Source of the DNA: Microbacterium gubbeenense DSM 15944
Lineage (GTDB): Bacteria; Actinomycetota; Actinomycetes; Actinomycetales; Microbacteriaceae
Length of the DNA: 64,000 bases
Assembly: GCF_000422745.1 (NCBI RefSeq)
Contig: NZ_AUGQ01000009.1
Coordinates: 1 to 64,000, forward strand
Reading direction: 5' to 3'
Within the stretch, counting starts at the first letter, position 1. Each line of letters begins with the position of its first letter. The position numbers and the translations under genes were made by a program. The notes under the pieces were generated by a model, which was given only the letters and a program-made list of their open reading frames with translations, made no database searches and was not told the origin of the DNA. Below, in pieces: positions 34,926 through 46,038 of the stretch.

Positions 34926-34938
34926 GCACCGGTAAAGC

Positions 34939-35955
34939 TTATCGGTCGCCGGCGTCCCCACGCGTATCGAAGGTGCCGGTGCTCCCCCGCGCAATGGGGT
35001 GCTCCTGGCTCTCGCTCATGACCTGCGGGTGACGCTTCGCGAGCAGGACGACGCCGACGGCGGCGACACCTCCCGCGATCGTCCAGATGATCACGGTCCA
35101 GATCGGCGTGCGCGCGGCCTCTCCGAGGAGTGTGGCCCCGATGATGACGGCGATGATCGGATCGACGACGGTGAGACCGGCAATCACGAGGTCCGGCGGG
35201 CCCGACGCGTACGCGGTCTGCACGAAGTAGGCTCCGGCGATGCCGGCGGCCGCCAGCGCGATGCCGCACGCGATCGTGACGAAGTCGAAGTTTCCGGCCT
35301 GCACCCGCGTGATGATCACCTTCGCGAGCGTCGCGACGAAGCCGTAGAGGACGCCGGCGCCGGTGATGTAGAACAGCGCACCCGCGCGCGTCTTGAAGAT
35401 GAGCCACGCGGCCGCGACGCCGATGAGCACGATCATCAGGATCACGAGCAGTACCAGCAGCTGGGTCTCGTCGAGGGGCGACTCGACGGCATACAGCGCG
35501 GCGAATGCGACGAAGACGAAGATCCCGCCCAGGCAGAGCGCTACGGCGGTCATCGATGCCTTCGTCGGCATATGACCGGTGTAGTGGGCGTTGACCATCG
35601 TCGTCACGACGAGGGACACCGCGCCGAGGGGCTGCACGACGATCAGCGGAGCGATCGCGAGCGCCGAGAGCTGGCACACGATCGCCGCGATGAGCAGCAG
35701 CGTGCCCATCACCCAGGAGGGTCGCGAGAAGAGCTTCAGCAGGTGCGAGGCGCGCAGCCCCTTCTTGCCGGTCAGGCCGGCGATGGCCTCGACCTTGCGC
35801 ACGCCGCGGCTCTGATACTGCGCGCCGAGCGACATGAATACCGCTCCGGCGATCGCGAGCGGGATGCCGAGAAGGAGCCCCGGGTTGTCGAACAGCCCGA
35901 TGAAGTCATCGGGCGAGACATCGGCGCTCACAAGATTGGTCTGTGCCCAGCTCAC
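34939..35955 (-). CDS. DMT-superfamily transporter
   Basis: The 338-residue protein has about nine to ten hydrophobic helices with MSLGAQYQSRGVRKVEAIAG at the start and LSALAIAPLIVVQPLGAVSLVVTTMVNA in the middle, typical of the drug/metabolite transporter (EamA/NIPA-like) branch, and VDPIIAVIIGATLLGEAAR at the end, the second-half signature. The substrate is unknown. GTG 35955 is chosen because TACGCT lies seven bases upstream (leaderless pattern) and the upstream frame lacks hydrophobic pattern. It is divergent from def. Confidence 0.88.
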   Translation of the reverse strand: MSWAQTNLVSADVSPDDFIGLFDNPGLLLGIPLAIAGAVFMSLGAQYQSRGVRKVEAIAGLTGKKGLRASHLLKLFSRPSWVMGTLLLIAAIVCQLSALAIAPLIVVQPLGAVSLVVTTMVNAHYTGHMPTKASMTAVALCLGGIFVFVAFAALYAVESPLDETQLLVLLVILMIVLIGVAAAWLIFKTRAGALFYITGAGVLYGFVATLAKVIITRVQAGNFDFVTIACGIALAAAGIAGAYFVQTAYASGPPDLVIAGLTVVDPIIAVIIGATLLGEAARTPIWTVIIWTIAGGVAAVGVVLLAKRHPQVMSESQEHPIARGSTGTFDTRGDAGDR

Positions 35956-36016
35956 ATATCCGAGCGTAATGGCATTTTCTCGGGGTGCGCCATGGGGCTG
36001 GCCGTAGCCTTGAGGT

Positions 36017-36583
36017 ATGGCCATTCTCCCGATCCGCATCTGGGGCGACCCTGTGCTGCACGCCCCCGCCGACCGCGTCGATTCCATCACGGACGACGTC
36101 AGAGCCCTTGTCGCCGACATGTACGAGACGATGGATGCCGCACCCGGCGTCGGGCTCGCCGCGCCCCAGGTCGGCGTGGGCCTGCGGATATACACCTACA
36201 CGTATGAGGACGACGAGGGCCGCCCCTGGCGCGGCGAGATCATCAACCCCGAACTGTTGATGACCCCCCTGGTGCCCGGTTCGCCGGATGAGGACGAGGA
36301 GTCGGAGGGCTGCCTCTCCTTCCCGGGCGAGAGGTTCCCCCTGCGCCGCTCGGATCGCGTCGTGGTCACCGGCACCGATATAGAGGGTGCGCCGGTGCAG
36401 ATCGACGTGGAGGGGTGGCGCGCGCGCATCATGCAGCACGAGTTCGATCACCTCGACGGCGTGATGTACGTCGACCGCATTTCCGACGGAGACTGGAAGA
36501 CCGCGCAGAAGATCGCGAAGAAACGCCGATGGGGTGTGCCCGGCGTCAGCTGGACACCGGGGGTCGACGACCTCGAGGGCTGA
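36017..36583 (+). CDS. def: Peptide deformylase
   Basis: The 188-residue metalloenzyme has the three motifs GVGLAAPQ (oxyanion Gln), EGCLSFPG (metal Cys) and QHEFDHLDG (two metal His and the catalytic Glu). It removes the formyl group from the first Met of new proteins. TAGCCT (36005-36010) is six bases before the ATG, so a leaderless message is likely. tRNA-Asn follows 89 bases downstream. Confidence 0.97.
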   Translation: MAILPIRIWGDPVLHAPADRVDSITDDVRALVADMYETMDAAPGVGLAAPQVGVGLRIYTYTYEDDEGRPWRGEIINPELLMTPLVPGSPDEDEESEGCLSFPGERFPLRRSDRVVVTGTDIEGAPVQIDVEGWRARIMQHEFDHLDGVMYVDRISDGDWKTAQKIAKKRRWGVPGVSWTPGVDDLEG

Positions 36584-36672
36584 GCGACGCGCCCGGCACG
36601 CCCTCGGTTTCGCGTCCCCGCTCCTCGTTTGTTAGGCTGTTCGAGTTGCGCACGACGCGTGACAGTGCATGA

Positions 36673-36744
36673 TCCTCGGTAGCTCAACGGCAGAGCAGCC
36701 GGCTGTTAACCGGCAGGTTATTGGTTCGAATCCAATCCGGGGAG
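36673..36744 (+). tRNA. tRNA-Asn (GUU)
   Basis: The 72-nt cloverleaf has acceptor TCCTCGG/CCGGGGA, D arm GTAGCTCAACGGCAGAGC, anticodon stem GCCGG/CCGGC around CTGTTAA (anticodon GTT) and GGTTCGAATCC in the T arm. It has G as discriminator base, and CCA is not encoded. A strong terminator follows at 36752. Confidence 0.97.
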
Positions 36745-36751
36745 CGCATAG

Positions 36752-36786
36752 GAAGAACCCCGCCACTCGCTGTGGCGGGGTTCTTC
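36752..36786. terminator. Terminator after tRNA-Asn and the ABC ATPase gene
   Basis: A 15-base perfect stem (GAAGAACCCCGCCAC with its complement) surrounds a five-base loop, with T-rich ends on both strands. It serves tRNA-Asn on the plus strand and the ABC gene ending at 36790 on the minus strand. Confidence 0.85.
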
Positions 36787-36789
36787 TCG

Positions 36790-37575
36790 TTACGCCTCGA
36801 TGAACGCGAGCGAGTCTTCCGCGCCGGGCGTGACGATCGGATCCTCGCCCGATGCGCGCCAGGTCGCGGGCGCGCCCTGATCGAGCACGATCTGGTCAGC
36901 GCCGATCTCGCGCGCGAACGACGAATCGTTCGTCACGACGAGCGCCGCCATGCCCCATTCGGCCCGTCGGCGCTGGATCGCGTCGCGGACGACGTGGCGC
37001 ACCTCGACGTCGATGCCGGCGAGCGGCTCGTCGGCGATGAGCAGGCGCGGATCCATGACGAGGGCGCGCGCGAGAGCGACGCGCTGGCGCATGCCGGCGC
37101 TCAGCTCGTGCGGAAACTTGCCCGACGCTCCGAGCGGCAGCCGCACCTCATCGAGCAGCGTCGATACGCGCACCTCGAGGCGCTGGCGAACGATCCGGGG
37201 CTCGCGCGACACGATCGGCTCGACGATCACGTCGCCGACCGTCATGTCGGGGTTGAGCGTCGGACCCGCGTCCTGGGCGAGGTATCCGACGCGGTAGGTG
37301 AGCACGCTGCGCGCGCGTCCCGGGTAGCGCGCGGAGATGCCGCACACGGTCGCGGATCCGCCGACGATGCGCGCATCGGGCCCGCGCTGGCCCGCCAGCG
37401 CGGCCGCCAGTGACGACTTTCCGGATCCCGTCGTGCCGGACACGCACAGCGCGCCGCCGAAACGGACGTTGGCGCTCACGCCGTCCACCGCGCGAACGGC
37501 GCCGGATCCGCGTCCGCGCTCCACGCTCAGGTCGTCGAGGCGCAGAGCCCACTCGGTCAGATCGGGAATACGCAT
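36790..37575 (-). CDS. Orphan ABC-transporter ATPase with altered H-loop
   Basis: The 261-residue nucleotide-binding protein has Walker A GTTGSGKSSLA, Q-loop VGYLAQDAGPTLNPDMTV, signature LSAGMRQRVALARALV and Walker B LLIADEPLAGIDV, closest to the oligopeptide (Opp/Dpp) ATPase group. Two features differ from active ATPases: the H-loop reads VVTNDSSF where THD is usual (His to Asn), and the signature has SAG for SGG. No permease or binding protein is adjacent; it follows dnaG by 14 bases. The His change would be expected to slow ATP hydrolysis, so a regulatory or degenerate role is possible. Confidence 0.85.
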   Translation of the reverse strand: MRIPDLTEWALRLDDLSVERGRGSGAVRAVDGVSANVRFGGALCVSGTTGSGKSSLAAALAGQRGPDARIVGGSATVCGISARYPGRARSVLTYRVGYLAQDAGPTLNPDMTVGDVIVEPIVSREPRIVRQRLEVRVSTLLDEVRLPLGASGKFPHELSAGMRQRVALARALVMDPRLLIADEPLAGIDVEVRHVVRDAIQRRRAEWGMAALVVTNDSSFAREIGADQIVLDQGAPATWRASGEDPIVTPGAEDSLAFIEA

Positions 37576-37589
37576 CCGTCCATCCTGCC

Positions 37590-39431
37590 CTACTCCCCTG
37601 CGATCAGGCGGCGCTCCTGGTCGATGTCGCGCAGGCGCAGCCGCACGGCGCGCCCCTCTTCCGACTCGGGCGCGACGCGCTGGACCTCGCCGAGCAGCTC
37701 GCGCTTGCGCTGATCGAGGCCGCGCACGATGATCCGGCGGCACAGGTCGTTCGCCGAGATCGCGGCATGCTCCTCGTCGCGCGCCGGGAAGTCTCGCATC
37801 AGCACCTCGCCGCCGAGCTGGCGCAGCGCCTGGGGCAGCGCATCGATCGCGGCCTGGCCCCAGCCGGGCCGGGATCGATCGACCGACGAGATCGCCGCGC
37901 GCACGACGTCCAGCGCGGGCGTGCGGAACTTCGCCTCCAGGGCGCGGTGCATCAGCGTGGGCTCGATGCGGTGCCCGTACTGCAGGATCCCCGTGAGCGC
38001 GTCGCGCTCGACCGCCACGTCGGTCGTACGCGGAAGCGACGACAGCGTCGTGGCGGGGGCCGCCGTGGTCGGGGCCGGCGCGAAGGATCGCTCTTCCTGG
38101 CGCGCCCCGCGCGCGGCGTTCTCCACCTCGCGATGCACGTCCGCGGGATCCATGCCAAGGCGCTGCGCGAGCACGCGCTCGTAGCCCGGGCGGATCAGCC
38201 GGTCCTTGATCTCGGCCACGATCGGCGCGGCGGCGCGCAGCGCCCCGACCCGCCCCTCGACGCTCGTCAGCGGGAAGCCCGCGAGCTTGCGATCGATGAC
38301 GAACTCGAACATCGGCACCCGGTGGTCGAGCAGCGCGCGCACGGCGGCGTCGCCGCGCTGCAGGCGCATGTCGCACGGATCCAGCCCGTCGGGCGCCACG
38401 GCCACGAAGGTCTGCGCGGAGAACCGGTCGGCGTCGGCGAACGCGCGCAGCGCCGCCTTCTGCCCGGCCTCGTCGCCGTCGAACGTGAACACGACCTCGC
38501 CGGTCGCGGAATCGTCGCCCATCACGCGCCTCAGCGTGCGGATGTGCTCGCTGCCGAACGCCGTCCCGCAGGTCGCGACCGCGGTCGTGAGCCCCGCGAG
38601 GTGGCAGGCCATGACGTCGGTGTAGCCCTCCACGACGATCACGCGCTTCGGCTCGCCGCGCGAGATGTCGCGCTTGGCGAGGTCGAGCCCGTAGAGCACC
38701 TGGTTCTTCTTGTAGATCGGGGTCTCGGGGGTGTTGAGATACTTCGGCCCCTGATCCTCGTCGTAGAGCTTGCGCGCGCCGAAGCCGATCGTCTGGCCCG
38801 TCACATCGCGGATCGGCCATACGAGCCGGCCGCGGAAGCGGTCGTACACGCCGCCGCGCTGGTTCGTCGACACCAGCCCCGCGGTGATCAGCTCGTCGCG
38901 CGTGAAGCCCTCGCCCGTGAGGTGGTTCAGCAGGTGATCCCAGCCCTTCGGCGCATAGCCCACGCCGAAGTGGCTCGCGGCACCCGGATCGAATCCCCGC
39001 CCGCCGAGGAACGCCCGCGCGACCTCCGCCTCCGGCGACACGAGCTGCTGACGGAAGTACTCGGCGGCGCGCGAGTTCGCGGCGAACAGCCGCGCGCGCC
39101 CGCTCGTCTCGGGCGCGGGCCCGCCGCCCTCCTCGTAGTGCAGCGGGAAGCCGAGGCGCGCGGCGACGGCCTCGACGGCTTCGGAGAAGGAGAGGTGATC
39201 CATCTCGCGGAGGAACGTGTACACGTCGCCGGATTCACCGCATCCGAAGCAGTGATAGAAGCCCTGGCTCGGGCGCACGTTGAAGCTGGGGCTCTTCTCA
39301 TCGTGGAACGGGCACAGACCCTTCATCGAGCCGATGCCGGCCGATTTCAGCGCCACCCGCTCGCCGATCACGTCGGCGATGTTCGTGCGCGCCTTGACCT
39401 CTTCGACGTCGGCTTGCCGAATGCGCGGCAT
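37590..39431 (-). CDS. dnaG: DNA primase
   Basis: The 613-residue primase has an N-terminal CHC2 zinc finger ([11 protein letters not shown] … CFGCGESGD), the catalytic Toprim core with [12 protein letters not shown] and [12 protein letters not shown], and a C-terminal helicase-binding domain. It makes RNA primers at the replication fork. The ATG (39429-39431) overlaps the dgt stop by one base (TGATG), so translation is coupled to dgt. This dusB-dgt-dnaG order is common in actinobacteria. Confidence 0.97.
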   Translation of the reverse strand: MPRIRQADVEEVKARTNIADVIGERVALKSAGIGSMKGLCPFHDEKSPSFNVRPSQGFYHCFGCGESGDVYTFLREMDHLSFSEAVEAVAARLGFPLHYEEGGGPAPETSGRARLFAANSRAAEYFRQQLVSPEAEVARAFLGGRGFDPGAASHFGVGYAPKGWDHLLNHLTGEGFTRDELITAGLVSTNQRGGVYDRFRGRLVWPIRDVTGQTIGFGARKLYDEDQGPKYLNTPETPIYKKNQVLYGLDLAKRDISRGEPKRVIVVEGYTDVMACHLAGLTTAVATCGTAFGSEHIRTLRRVMGDDSATGEVVFTFDGDEAGQKAALRAFADADRFSAQTFVAVAPDGLDPCDMRLQRGDAAVRALLDHRVPMFEFVIDRKLAGFPLTSVEGRVGALRAAAPIVAEIKDRLIRPGYERVLAQRLGMDPADVHREVENAARGARQEERSFAPAPTTAAPATTLSSLPRTTDVAVERDALTGILQYGHRIEPTLMHRALEAKFRTPALDVVRAAISSVDRSRPGWGQAAIDALPQALRQLGGEVLMRDFPARDEEHAAISANDLCRRIIVRGLDQRKRELLGEVQRVAPESEEGRAVRLRLRDIDQERRLIAGE

Positions 39432-40759
39432 CAGCGAGCACCCGCCCGCGCGGCGCCGATCGAGATTCCGACGGAGGCCGGGTCGATATCGCCGACGAGC
39501 CGTGCGTGCCACGCCACGGCGGTCTGATCCGTGAGGCTCGCGACCTGATCGACGATCACGCGCTTGCGCTCGTTGTCGCTCGTCGAAGCCGCGTAGTCCG
39601 CCGCGAACGCCGGATCGAGCTGGTCGGCACCGGAGGAGAACAGCGTGTCGGTCGACCACAGCGCATCGGCGATGCGCGTCAGGACGGCGCGCTGCTCGTG
39701 ATACACCGTGCGGCGCTCCTCGATCGTGACGATCGACGCCCCCATGATGCCCTTGAGCACGGCGATCTCGACGTCGACGTCGCGGGGCACGACCACGTGC
39801 GCGCGGTACCGGGTGAGGTCGCCCGTGCCGTGGGCCTCGCGCGTGGCTGCAACGGCCGACTTCGCGAAGCGCCCGATGAGGTCGCTCGTGAGGTTCTTCA
39901 GCCGCGCGAGCGCCTCGCGCGAACGGTCGAAGTCGGCCCGCCACATCGGCTGACGAGTGAGGCGCCGCAGCGCGTCGGCGAGCTCGTCCCGCGAGTAGTC
40001 CGAGCCGACCCACGCCTGAATCTTGCCGATCAGCGCGTCGTGCTCGACCGGATCCGCGAGCAGCGCGACATCGACGTATCCGTTCATCACGGCGTCCTCG
40101 AAGTCGTGCACCGAGTACGCGATGTCGTCCGAGAGGTCCATGACCTCGGCCTCGATGCACCGGGCGCGATCGGGCGACCCGTCGCGCATCCAGCGGTAGA
40201 TCTCTTCGTCCTCGGGATACACGCCGAATTTCAGGCGCCCACCCGGGTCGGCCACCGGATCCGCGACCGTCCACGGGTACTTGCACGTCGCGTCGAGCGT
40301 GGCGCGCGTGAGGTTCAGCCCGAGCGAGTGGGATCCCTGCATCGTCTTCGCTTCGAGGCGCGTGAGGATCCGCAGGCTCTGCGCGTTGCCCTCGAAGCCG
40401 CCGATCCCCGACGCCCATTCGTTGAGGGCGCGCTCGCCGTTGTGCCCGAACGGCGGGTGGCCGAGGTCGTGGCTCAGGCACGCGGCATCGACCACGTCCT
40501 CGTCGAGGCCGAGCGCCGAGGCGAGCTCGCGGCCGATCTGGGCGACCTCGAGCGAGTGCGTCAGCCGGTTGCGCGCGAAGTCGGCGTCGCTCGCGGGGCT
40601 CAGCACCTGGGTCTTCGCGGCCAGGCGGCGCAGCGCCGCGGAGTGCAGCACGCGTGCGCGGTCCCGTGCGAAGTGGCCGCGCGATGAGCGGTGCTGCTCG
40701 ACGAGGAAGCGTTCGGCGTCCCGCGCGGAGTATCCGGCGGGGATCCGCTCAACCGCCAC
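39431..40759 (-). CDS. dgt: Deoxyguanosinetriphosphate triphosphohydrolase-like protein
   Basis: The 442-residue HD-domain protein has [17 protein letters not shown], then [16 protein letters not shown] (the HD metal pair) and [16 protein letters not shown] (the last Asp). Dgt-type enzymes cut dNTPs to nucleosides and triphosphate, helping to control dNTP pools next to replication genes. It overlaps dusB by 11 bases upstream and dnaG by one base downstream, so the three genes form one transcription unit. Confidence 0.95.
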   Translation of the reverse strand: MAVERIPAGYSARDAERFLVEQHRSSRGHFARDRARVLHSAALRRLAAKTQVLSPASDADFARNRLTHSLEVAQIGRELASALGLDEDVVDAACLSHDLGHPPFGHNGERALNEWASGIGGFEGNAQSLRILTRLEAKTMQGSHSLGLNLTRATLDATCKYPWTVADPVADPGGRLKFGVYPEDEEIYRWMRDGSPDRARCIEAEVMDLSDDIAYSVHDFEDAVMNGYVDVALLADPVEHDALIGKIQAWVGSDYSRDELADALRRLTRQPMWRADFDRSREALARLKNLTSDLIGRFAKSAVAATREAHGTGDLTRYRAHVVVPRDVDVEIAVLKGIMGASIVTIEERRTVYHEQRAVLTRIADALWSTDTLFSSGADQLDPAFAADYAASTSDNERKRVIVDQVASLTDQTAVAWHARLVGDIDPASVGISIGAARAGAR

Positions 40760-41930
40760 TGGTATCCAGCTCCGCTTCCTGCAGCTCGGCGCTCGCGGCG
40801 TGGTCCAGCGTGCGCGACGACAGCCAGTGCTCGGGCAGCACGGCGCGGCGCGCCCGGCCGGCGCGGCCTCGGGGCCCCTCGACGCTGTCGCCGGGGTACG
40901 GGGCCGAGAGGTCGAGCTCGCCGATCAGGTCGTCGATCTCGGCGAGTGTGTCGACCTTCGTGAACCGGCCGCGCATGTCACCGCCGACCGGGTAGCCCTT
41001 GAAGTACCAGCTCGCGTGCTTGCGGATGTCGCGGCAGCCGCGCTGCTCGTCCTCGTAGAAGTCCACGAGCAGCTCGGCGTGGCGTCGGAACGCCTGCGCG
41101 ACGAACGCGAGGGTCGCATCCACGATCGGCGCCTCGCCCCCGAATGCGCGCGCGAGCTCGCCGAACAGCCAGGGCCTGCCGAGGCATCCGCGGCCGACGA
41201 CGACGCCGTCGCACCCGGTCTCGTCGACCATGCGGATCGCGTCCTCCGCGCTCCAGATATCGCCGTTGCCGAGCACCGGGATGCTGTGGACGTGCTCCTT
41301 CAGCCGGGCGATCGCCGACCAATCGGCCGTGCCCGAATAGGCCTCTTCGAGCGTGCGCGCGTGCAGCGAGACGGCCGCGGCCCCCACGTCCTCGGCGATG
41401 CGTGCGGCGTCGAGATAGGTGGGGTGGTCGTCGTCGACGCCCTTGCGCATCTTGACCGTCACGGGAACGTCTCCCGCACCGTCGACGGCGGCCTTCACGA
41501 TGTCGCGGAAGAGGTCGAGCTTCCACGGCAGCGCGGCGCCGCCGCCCTTGCGCGTGACCTTCGGCACGGGGCAGCCGAAGTTCAGGTCGATGTGGTCTGC
41601 GTGGCCCTCCCCCGCGATGATCCGTGCGGCCTCGCCGGTGTACTTCGGATCGACCCCGTAGAGCTGGATCGATCGCGGCGTCTCGGACTCGTGGTGCTGG
41701 ATCAGGCGCATCGTCACGTCGTTGCGCTCGACGAGCGCGCGCGTCGTGATCATCTCGGTCACGTACAGCCCGATGCCGTACTCGCGGCACAGACGTCGGA
41801 ACGCCATGTTCGTCACGCCCGCCATCGGCGCGAGCACGACCGGCACGTCGATCGTGAGCGGCCCGATCTTCAGGGGCGGCATATCGCGCACGGCGGGCGC
41901 GGCAGGGGCAGTCTCGAGGGCGGTCGTCAC
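40749..41930 (-). CDS. dusB: tRNA-dihydrouridine synthase
   Basis: The 393-residue flavoprotein has VLAPMAGVTNMAFR at the N-terminus, LNFGCPVPKVTRKGGGAAL with the catalytic Cys, VKMRKGVDDDH, and the FMN-phosphate sites VLGNGDIW and GVVVGRGCLGRPW. It reduces specific uridines in tRNA D-loops using NADPH. The start is GTG 41930, with GAGAAT six bases upstream, a near match to the leaderless pattern. It is first in the dusB-dgt-dnaG unit. Confidence 0.96.
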   Translation of the reverse strand: MTTALETAPAAPAVRDMPPLKIGPLTIDVPVVLAPMAGVTNMAFRRLCREYGIGLYVTEMITTRALVERNDVTMRLIQHHESETPRSIQLYGVDPKYTGEAARIIAGEGHADHIDLNFGCPVPKVTRKGGGAALPWKLDLFRDIVKAAVDGAGDVPVTVKMRKGVDDDHPTYLDAARIAEDVGAAAVSLHARTLEEAYSGTADWSAIARLKEHVHSIPVLGNGDIWSAEDAIRMVDETGCDGVVVGRGCLGRPWLFGELARAFGGEAPIVDATLAFVAQAFRRHAELLVDFYEDEQRGCRDIRKHASWYFKGYPVGGDMRGRFTKVDTLAEIDDLIGELDLSAPYPGDSVEGPRGRAGRARRAVLPEHWLSSRTLDHAASAELQEAELDTSGG

Positions 41931-41987
41931 GGATCCATTCTCTCACCACCCGGCTCCAAGGCGCCCCAGCGCCGGTAGCCTGTGGAT

Positions 41988-42485
41988 ATGTCCTCAGCAA
42001 TGGATCTTCGCACCATCGAATTCCTCGACGCCGACGGCGCCGAGAAGACGCTCGCCGACTACGGATCAGGCGTCACGCTCGTCGTCAACGTCGCCAGCAA
42101 GTGCGGCCTCACGCCGCAGTACGAGCAGCTCGAGCAGCTGCAGCGCACGTACGGCGATCGCGGGCTGAGCATCGTCGGGTTCCCGTGCAACCAGTTCATG
42201 GGTCAGGAGCCCGGTTCGATGGAGGAGATCCTCGAGTACTGCGCCACGACCTGGGGCGTCAGCTTCCCGATCCTCGACAAGATCCGCGTCAACGGATCGC
42301 ACGCCGCACCCCTGTACAAGGCGCTCAAGAAGACGAAGGATCACGCCGGGCTCGCGGGCCCCGTCGCGTGGAACTTCGAGAAGTTCGTCATCCTGCCGTC
42401 GGGCGAGGTGGAGCGCTTCCGCCCTCAGACCACGCCGGACGACCCGGCGATCGTCTCGCTGATCGAGAAGAACCTCACGGCGTAG
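41988..42485 (+). CDS. Glutathione peroxidase-family thiol peroxidase
   Basis: The 165-residue thioredoxin-fold peroxidase has Cys39 in NVASKCGLTPQYEQLEQL, Gln in GFPCNQFMGQEPG, and Trp-Asn in VAWNFEKFV, the catalytic tetrad of the family. It has Cys rather than selenocysteine, and actinobacteria use mycothiol or thioredoxin instead of glutathione. It should reduce peroxides in the cytoplasm. TAGCCT (41976-41981) lies six bases before ATG 41988. It is divergent from dusB and overlaps the end of uppS by 11 bases. Confidence 0.93.
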   Translation: MSSAMDLRTIEFLDADGAEKTLADYGSGVTLVVNVASKCGLTPQYEQLEQLQRTYGDRGLSIVGFPCNQFMGQEPGSMEEILEYCATTWGVSFPILDKIRVNGSHAAPLYKALKKTKDHAGLAGPVAWNFEKFVILPSGEVERFRPQTTPDDPAIVSLIEKNLTA

Positions 42486-43272
42486 GCTGGTCGACCGCGC
42501 CGCCGTAGCGGCGATCGCGGCTGTGGTAGCTCTGGATGGCGCGCCACAGGTTCTCGCGCGAGAAGTCCGGCCAGAGCGCGTCGTCGAAGATCATCTCGGC
42601 GTAGGCCGATTCCCAGAGCATGAAGTTACTGGTGCGCTGCTCGCCGCCCGAACGGATGAACAGGTCGACGTCCGGCATGCCCGGCAGGTAGAGGCTGTTC
42701 GAGATGGTCTTCTCATTGATCGAAGACGGCTTCATCCGGCCGGCCTGAACCTCCTCCGCGATGTGCCGCATCGCGTCGACGACCTCCCAGCGCCCGCCGT
42801 AGTTGATGCACATCGCGAGGGTCATCGCCCGGTTGTCCTTCGTGAGCTCCTCGGCGACCTCGAGGTCCTTGATGACCGATCCCCAGAGCTTCGGGCGCCT
42901 GCCTGCCCACCTGACGCGCACGCCCCACTCGTTCAGCTGATCCCGGTGCTTGTGCAGCACCTCGCGGTTGAAGCCCATGAGGAACCTGACCTCGGCGGGC
43001 GACCGCTTCCAATTCTCGGTGGAGAACGCGTACACCGAGAGATGCTTCACCCCGGCCTGCACCGCGCCCGCGATCACGTCGAGCATCGCGTCGACGCCGA
43101 CCCTATGCCCCTCCGTGCGGGGCAGCCCCTGTTGGTTCGCCCACCGCCCGTTGCCGTCCATCACGACCGCGACGTGGTTCGGCACGGGGCCGGTGAAGCG
43201 AGGAGGATTGAGCCCCGTCCAGTCGAGCGGCTTGAACGGCACGGCATCGGGATGGGTGTACGGCTTCGGCAT
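42475..43272 (-). CDS. uppS: Isoprenyl transferase (undecaprenyl pyrophosphate synthase)
   Basis: The 265-residue cis-prenyltransferase has VVMDGNGRWANQQGLPRTEGHRVG (catalytic Asp and diphosphate-binding residues), YAFSTENWKRSPAEV, and DLFIRSGGEQRTSNFMLWESAYAEM near the C-terminus. It elongates allylic diphosphates with isopentenyl diphosphate to make the lipid carrier for cell wall synthesis. GATAAT lies six bases before the ATG. The gap to recO is filled by a 63-base imperfect palindrome. Confidence 0.96.
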   Translation of the reverse strand: MPKPYTHPDAVPFKPLDWTGLNPPRFTGPVPNHVAVVMDGNGRWANQQGLPRTEGHRVGVDAMLDVIAGAVQAGVKHLSVYAFSTENWKRSPAEVRFLMGFNREVLHKHRDQLNEWGVRVRWAGRRPKLWGSVIKDLEVAEELTKDNRAMTLAMCINYGGRWEVVDAMRHIAEEVQAGRMKPSSINEKTISNSLYLPGMPDVDLFIRSGGEQRTSNFMLWESAYAEMIFDDALWPDFSRENLWRAIQSYHSRDRRYGGAVDQPTP

Positions 43273-43296
43273 CCTGCCATTATCTCGCCTCGCCGC

Positions 43297-43371
43297 GTTG
43301 CCGAGCGCCTGAGATGTTGCCGAGGGCCTGACGAAATCGCCGATTCGGTCAGGCGCTCGCCGAAATCTCAG
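43297..43371. repeat. 63-base imperfect palindrome plus extra repeat copy
   Basis: Bases 43309-43339 and 43341-43371 are inverted copies with 25 of 31 positions matching around a one-base centre (CTGAGAT … ATCTCAG at the ends, GCCTGAC … GTCAGGC inside). In addition 43297-43312 repeats 43316-43331 directly (GTTGCCGAGCGCCTGA, 15 of 16). The element nearly fills the uppS-recO gap. It may end recO transcription, but there is no T-tract. Confidence 0.75.
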
Positions 43372-43375
43372 ACTC

Positions 43376-44098
43376 TCAGCGACGGCCGAGCGACCGCAGC
43401 GCCCGCTCGAGGTGGTGCTGTGCGTAGGCCGAGACGAGCCCGCTCGCGCGATTCGCCGTCGCGGGATCCGCCGCGTCGACCGATTCCCAGTCCCCCGCGA
43501 GCAGCGCGGCGACGTGCGCGAGCGCATCCGGATCCGCGCGCGGCGTTCCCGCGACCGCGCACGCCCGGCACACGGTTCCCCCCGCATGCGCGGAGAAGAA
43601 TTCGTGCGGGCCCAGTTCGCCGCACTGCGCGCAGGCCTCGAGCTGGATCGGCCAGCCGCCGAGCCCCAGCGCGCGCAGGAGGTACGAATCGCGCGTCGAA
43701 TGCGGCCCGTGCTCGCCCTTCGACAGCGACCGCAGCGCGCCGACGAGGAGGAAGAACTGCTGCGGCTGAACGTCGCCCTCGCTGACGAGGCGATCGGCGG
43801 CTTCGGCCATCGCGTTCGCTGCGAGGTACCGGTCGTAGTCTGCGGCGATCGCCGCGCCATAGGCACCCAGCTGATCGACCTGCTGCACGATGTCGAGGTT
43901 GCGGCCGATGTAGAGCTGCGCATCGACCGCCATGAACGGCTCGAGCCGGGCGCCGAACTTGCTCGAGGTGCGGCGCACGCCCTTCGCGACGGCGCGCACC
44001 TTGCCGTGCTGACGGGTCAGCAGAGTCAGGATCCGGTCGGCCTCGCCCAGCTTCTGGGTGCGGAGGACGACCGCGTCGTCTCGGTAGGTCGGCACCAC
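43376..44098 (-). CDS. recO: DNA repair protein RecO
   Basis: The 240-residue protein has the N-terminal OB fold ([36 protein letters not shown]), a helical middle part, and a zinc site with CAQCG and CRAC. RecO loads RecA onto SSB-coated DNA with RecR. Two adjacent GTG codons (44098 and 44095) could start it; a GATAAT box lies six bases before the second, which favours 44095 with a leaderless mRNA. A perfect 36-base palindrome separates it from leuA. Confidence 0.95.
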   Translation of the reverse strand: MVPTYRDDAVVLRTQKLGEADRILTLLTRQHGKVRAVAKGVRRTSSKFGARLEPFMAVDAQLYIGRNLDIVQQVDQLGAYGAAIAADYDRYLAANAMAEAADRLVSEGDVQPQQFFLLVGALRSLSKGEHGPHSTRDSYLLRALGLGGWPIQLEACAQCGELGPHEFFSAHAGGTVCRACAVAGTPRADPDALAHVAALLAGDWESVDAADPATANRASGLVSAYAQHHLERALRSLGRR

Positions 44099-44120
44099 TC
44101 CATTATCCGCCGGAACAGCG

Positions 44121-44156
44121 TCATGTCGGGCGTTCCGCGCGGAACGCCCGACATGA
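44121..44156. repeat. Perfect 36-base palindrome between recO and leuA
   Basis: Bases 44121-44138 are the exact reverse complement of 44139-44156, with no central loop. The half CGCGGAACGCCCGACA (44138-44153) is repeated exactly at 56943-56958 beside the lepA start. It lies 12 bases after the leuA stop and may act as its terminator, without a T-run. Confidence 0.8.
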
Positions 44157-44168
44157 TTCAGAGAGCGG

Positions 44169-45935
<1,767 letters not shown>

Positions 45936-45941
45936 TCAGTT

Positions 45942-46006
45942 CGTGGAAAAACGGGCCACGAGAACCACCGCGACGAGAAGGCCCTAGCTACGAGGTCTCG
46001 TCGCGG
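45942..46006 (-). promoter_or_regulatory. leuA leader hairpins (attenuator)
   Basis: On the minus strand CCGCGACGAGA (46006-45996) and TCTCGTCGCGG (45978-45968) pair perfectly over 11 bases; the first arm lies inside the leader peptide codons after the Leu run. A second hairpin TCGTGG/CCACGA with a T5-containing loop follows (45961-45941 region), just before the leuA ribosome site. A stalled ribosome on the Leu codons would cover or free the first arm. Confidence 0.65.
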
Positions 46007-46038
46007 CAGATAAGGAGAAGAAGTCCGAACTGTCGCAC
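45988..46038 (-). CDS. leuL: leuA leader peptide
   Basis: A 16-codon frame from GTG 46038 to TAG 45988 reads V-R-Q-F-G-L-L-L-L-I-C-R-D-E-T-S with four leucine codons in a row and an Ile. The -10 box TATTGT (46045-46050) is exactly six bases from the GTG, so the peptide is probably translated from a leaderless transcript. The structure fits ribosome-mediated attenuation of leuA, as proposed for other actinobacteria. Confidence 0.8.
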   Translation of the reverse strand: MRQFGLLLLICRDETS

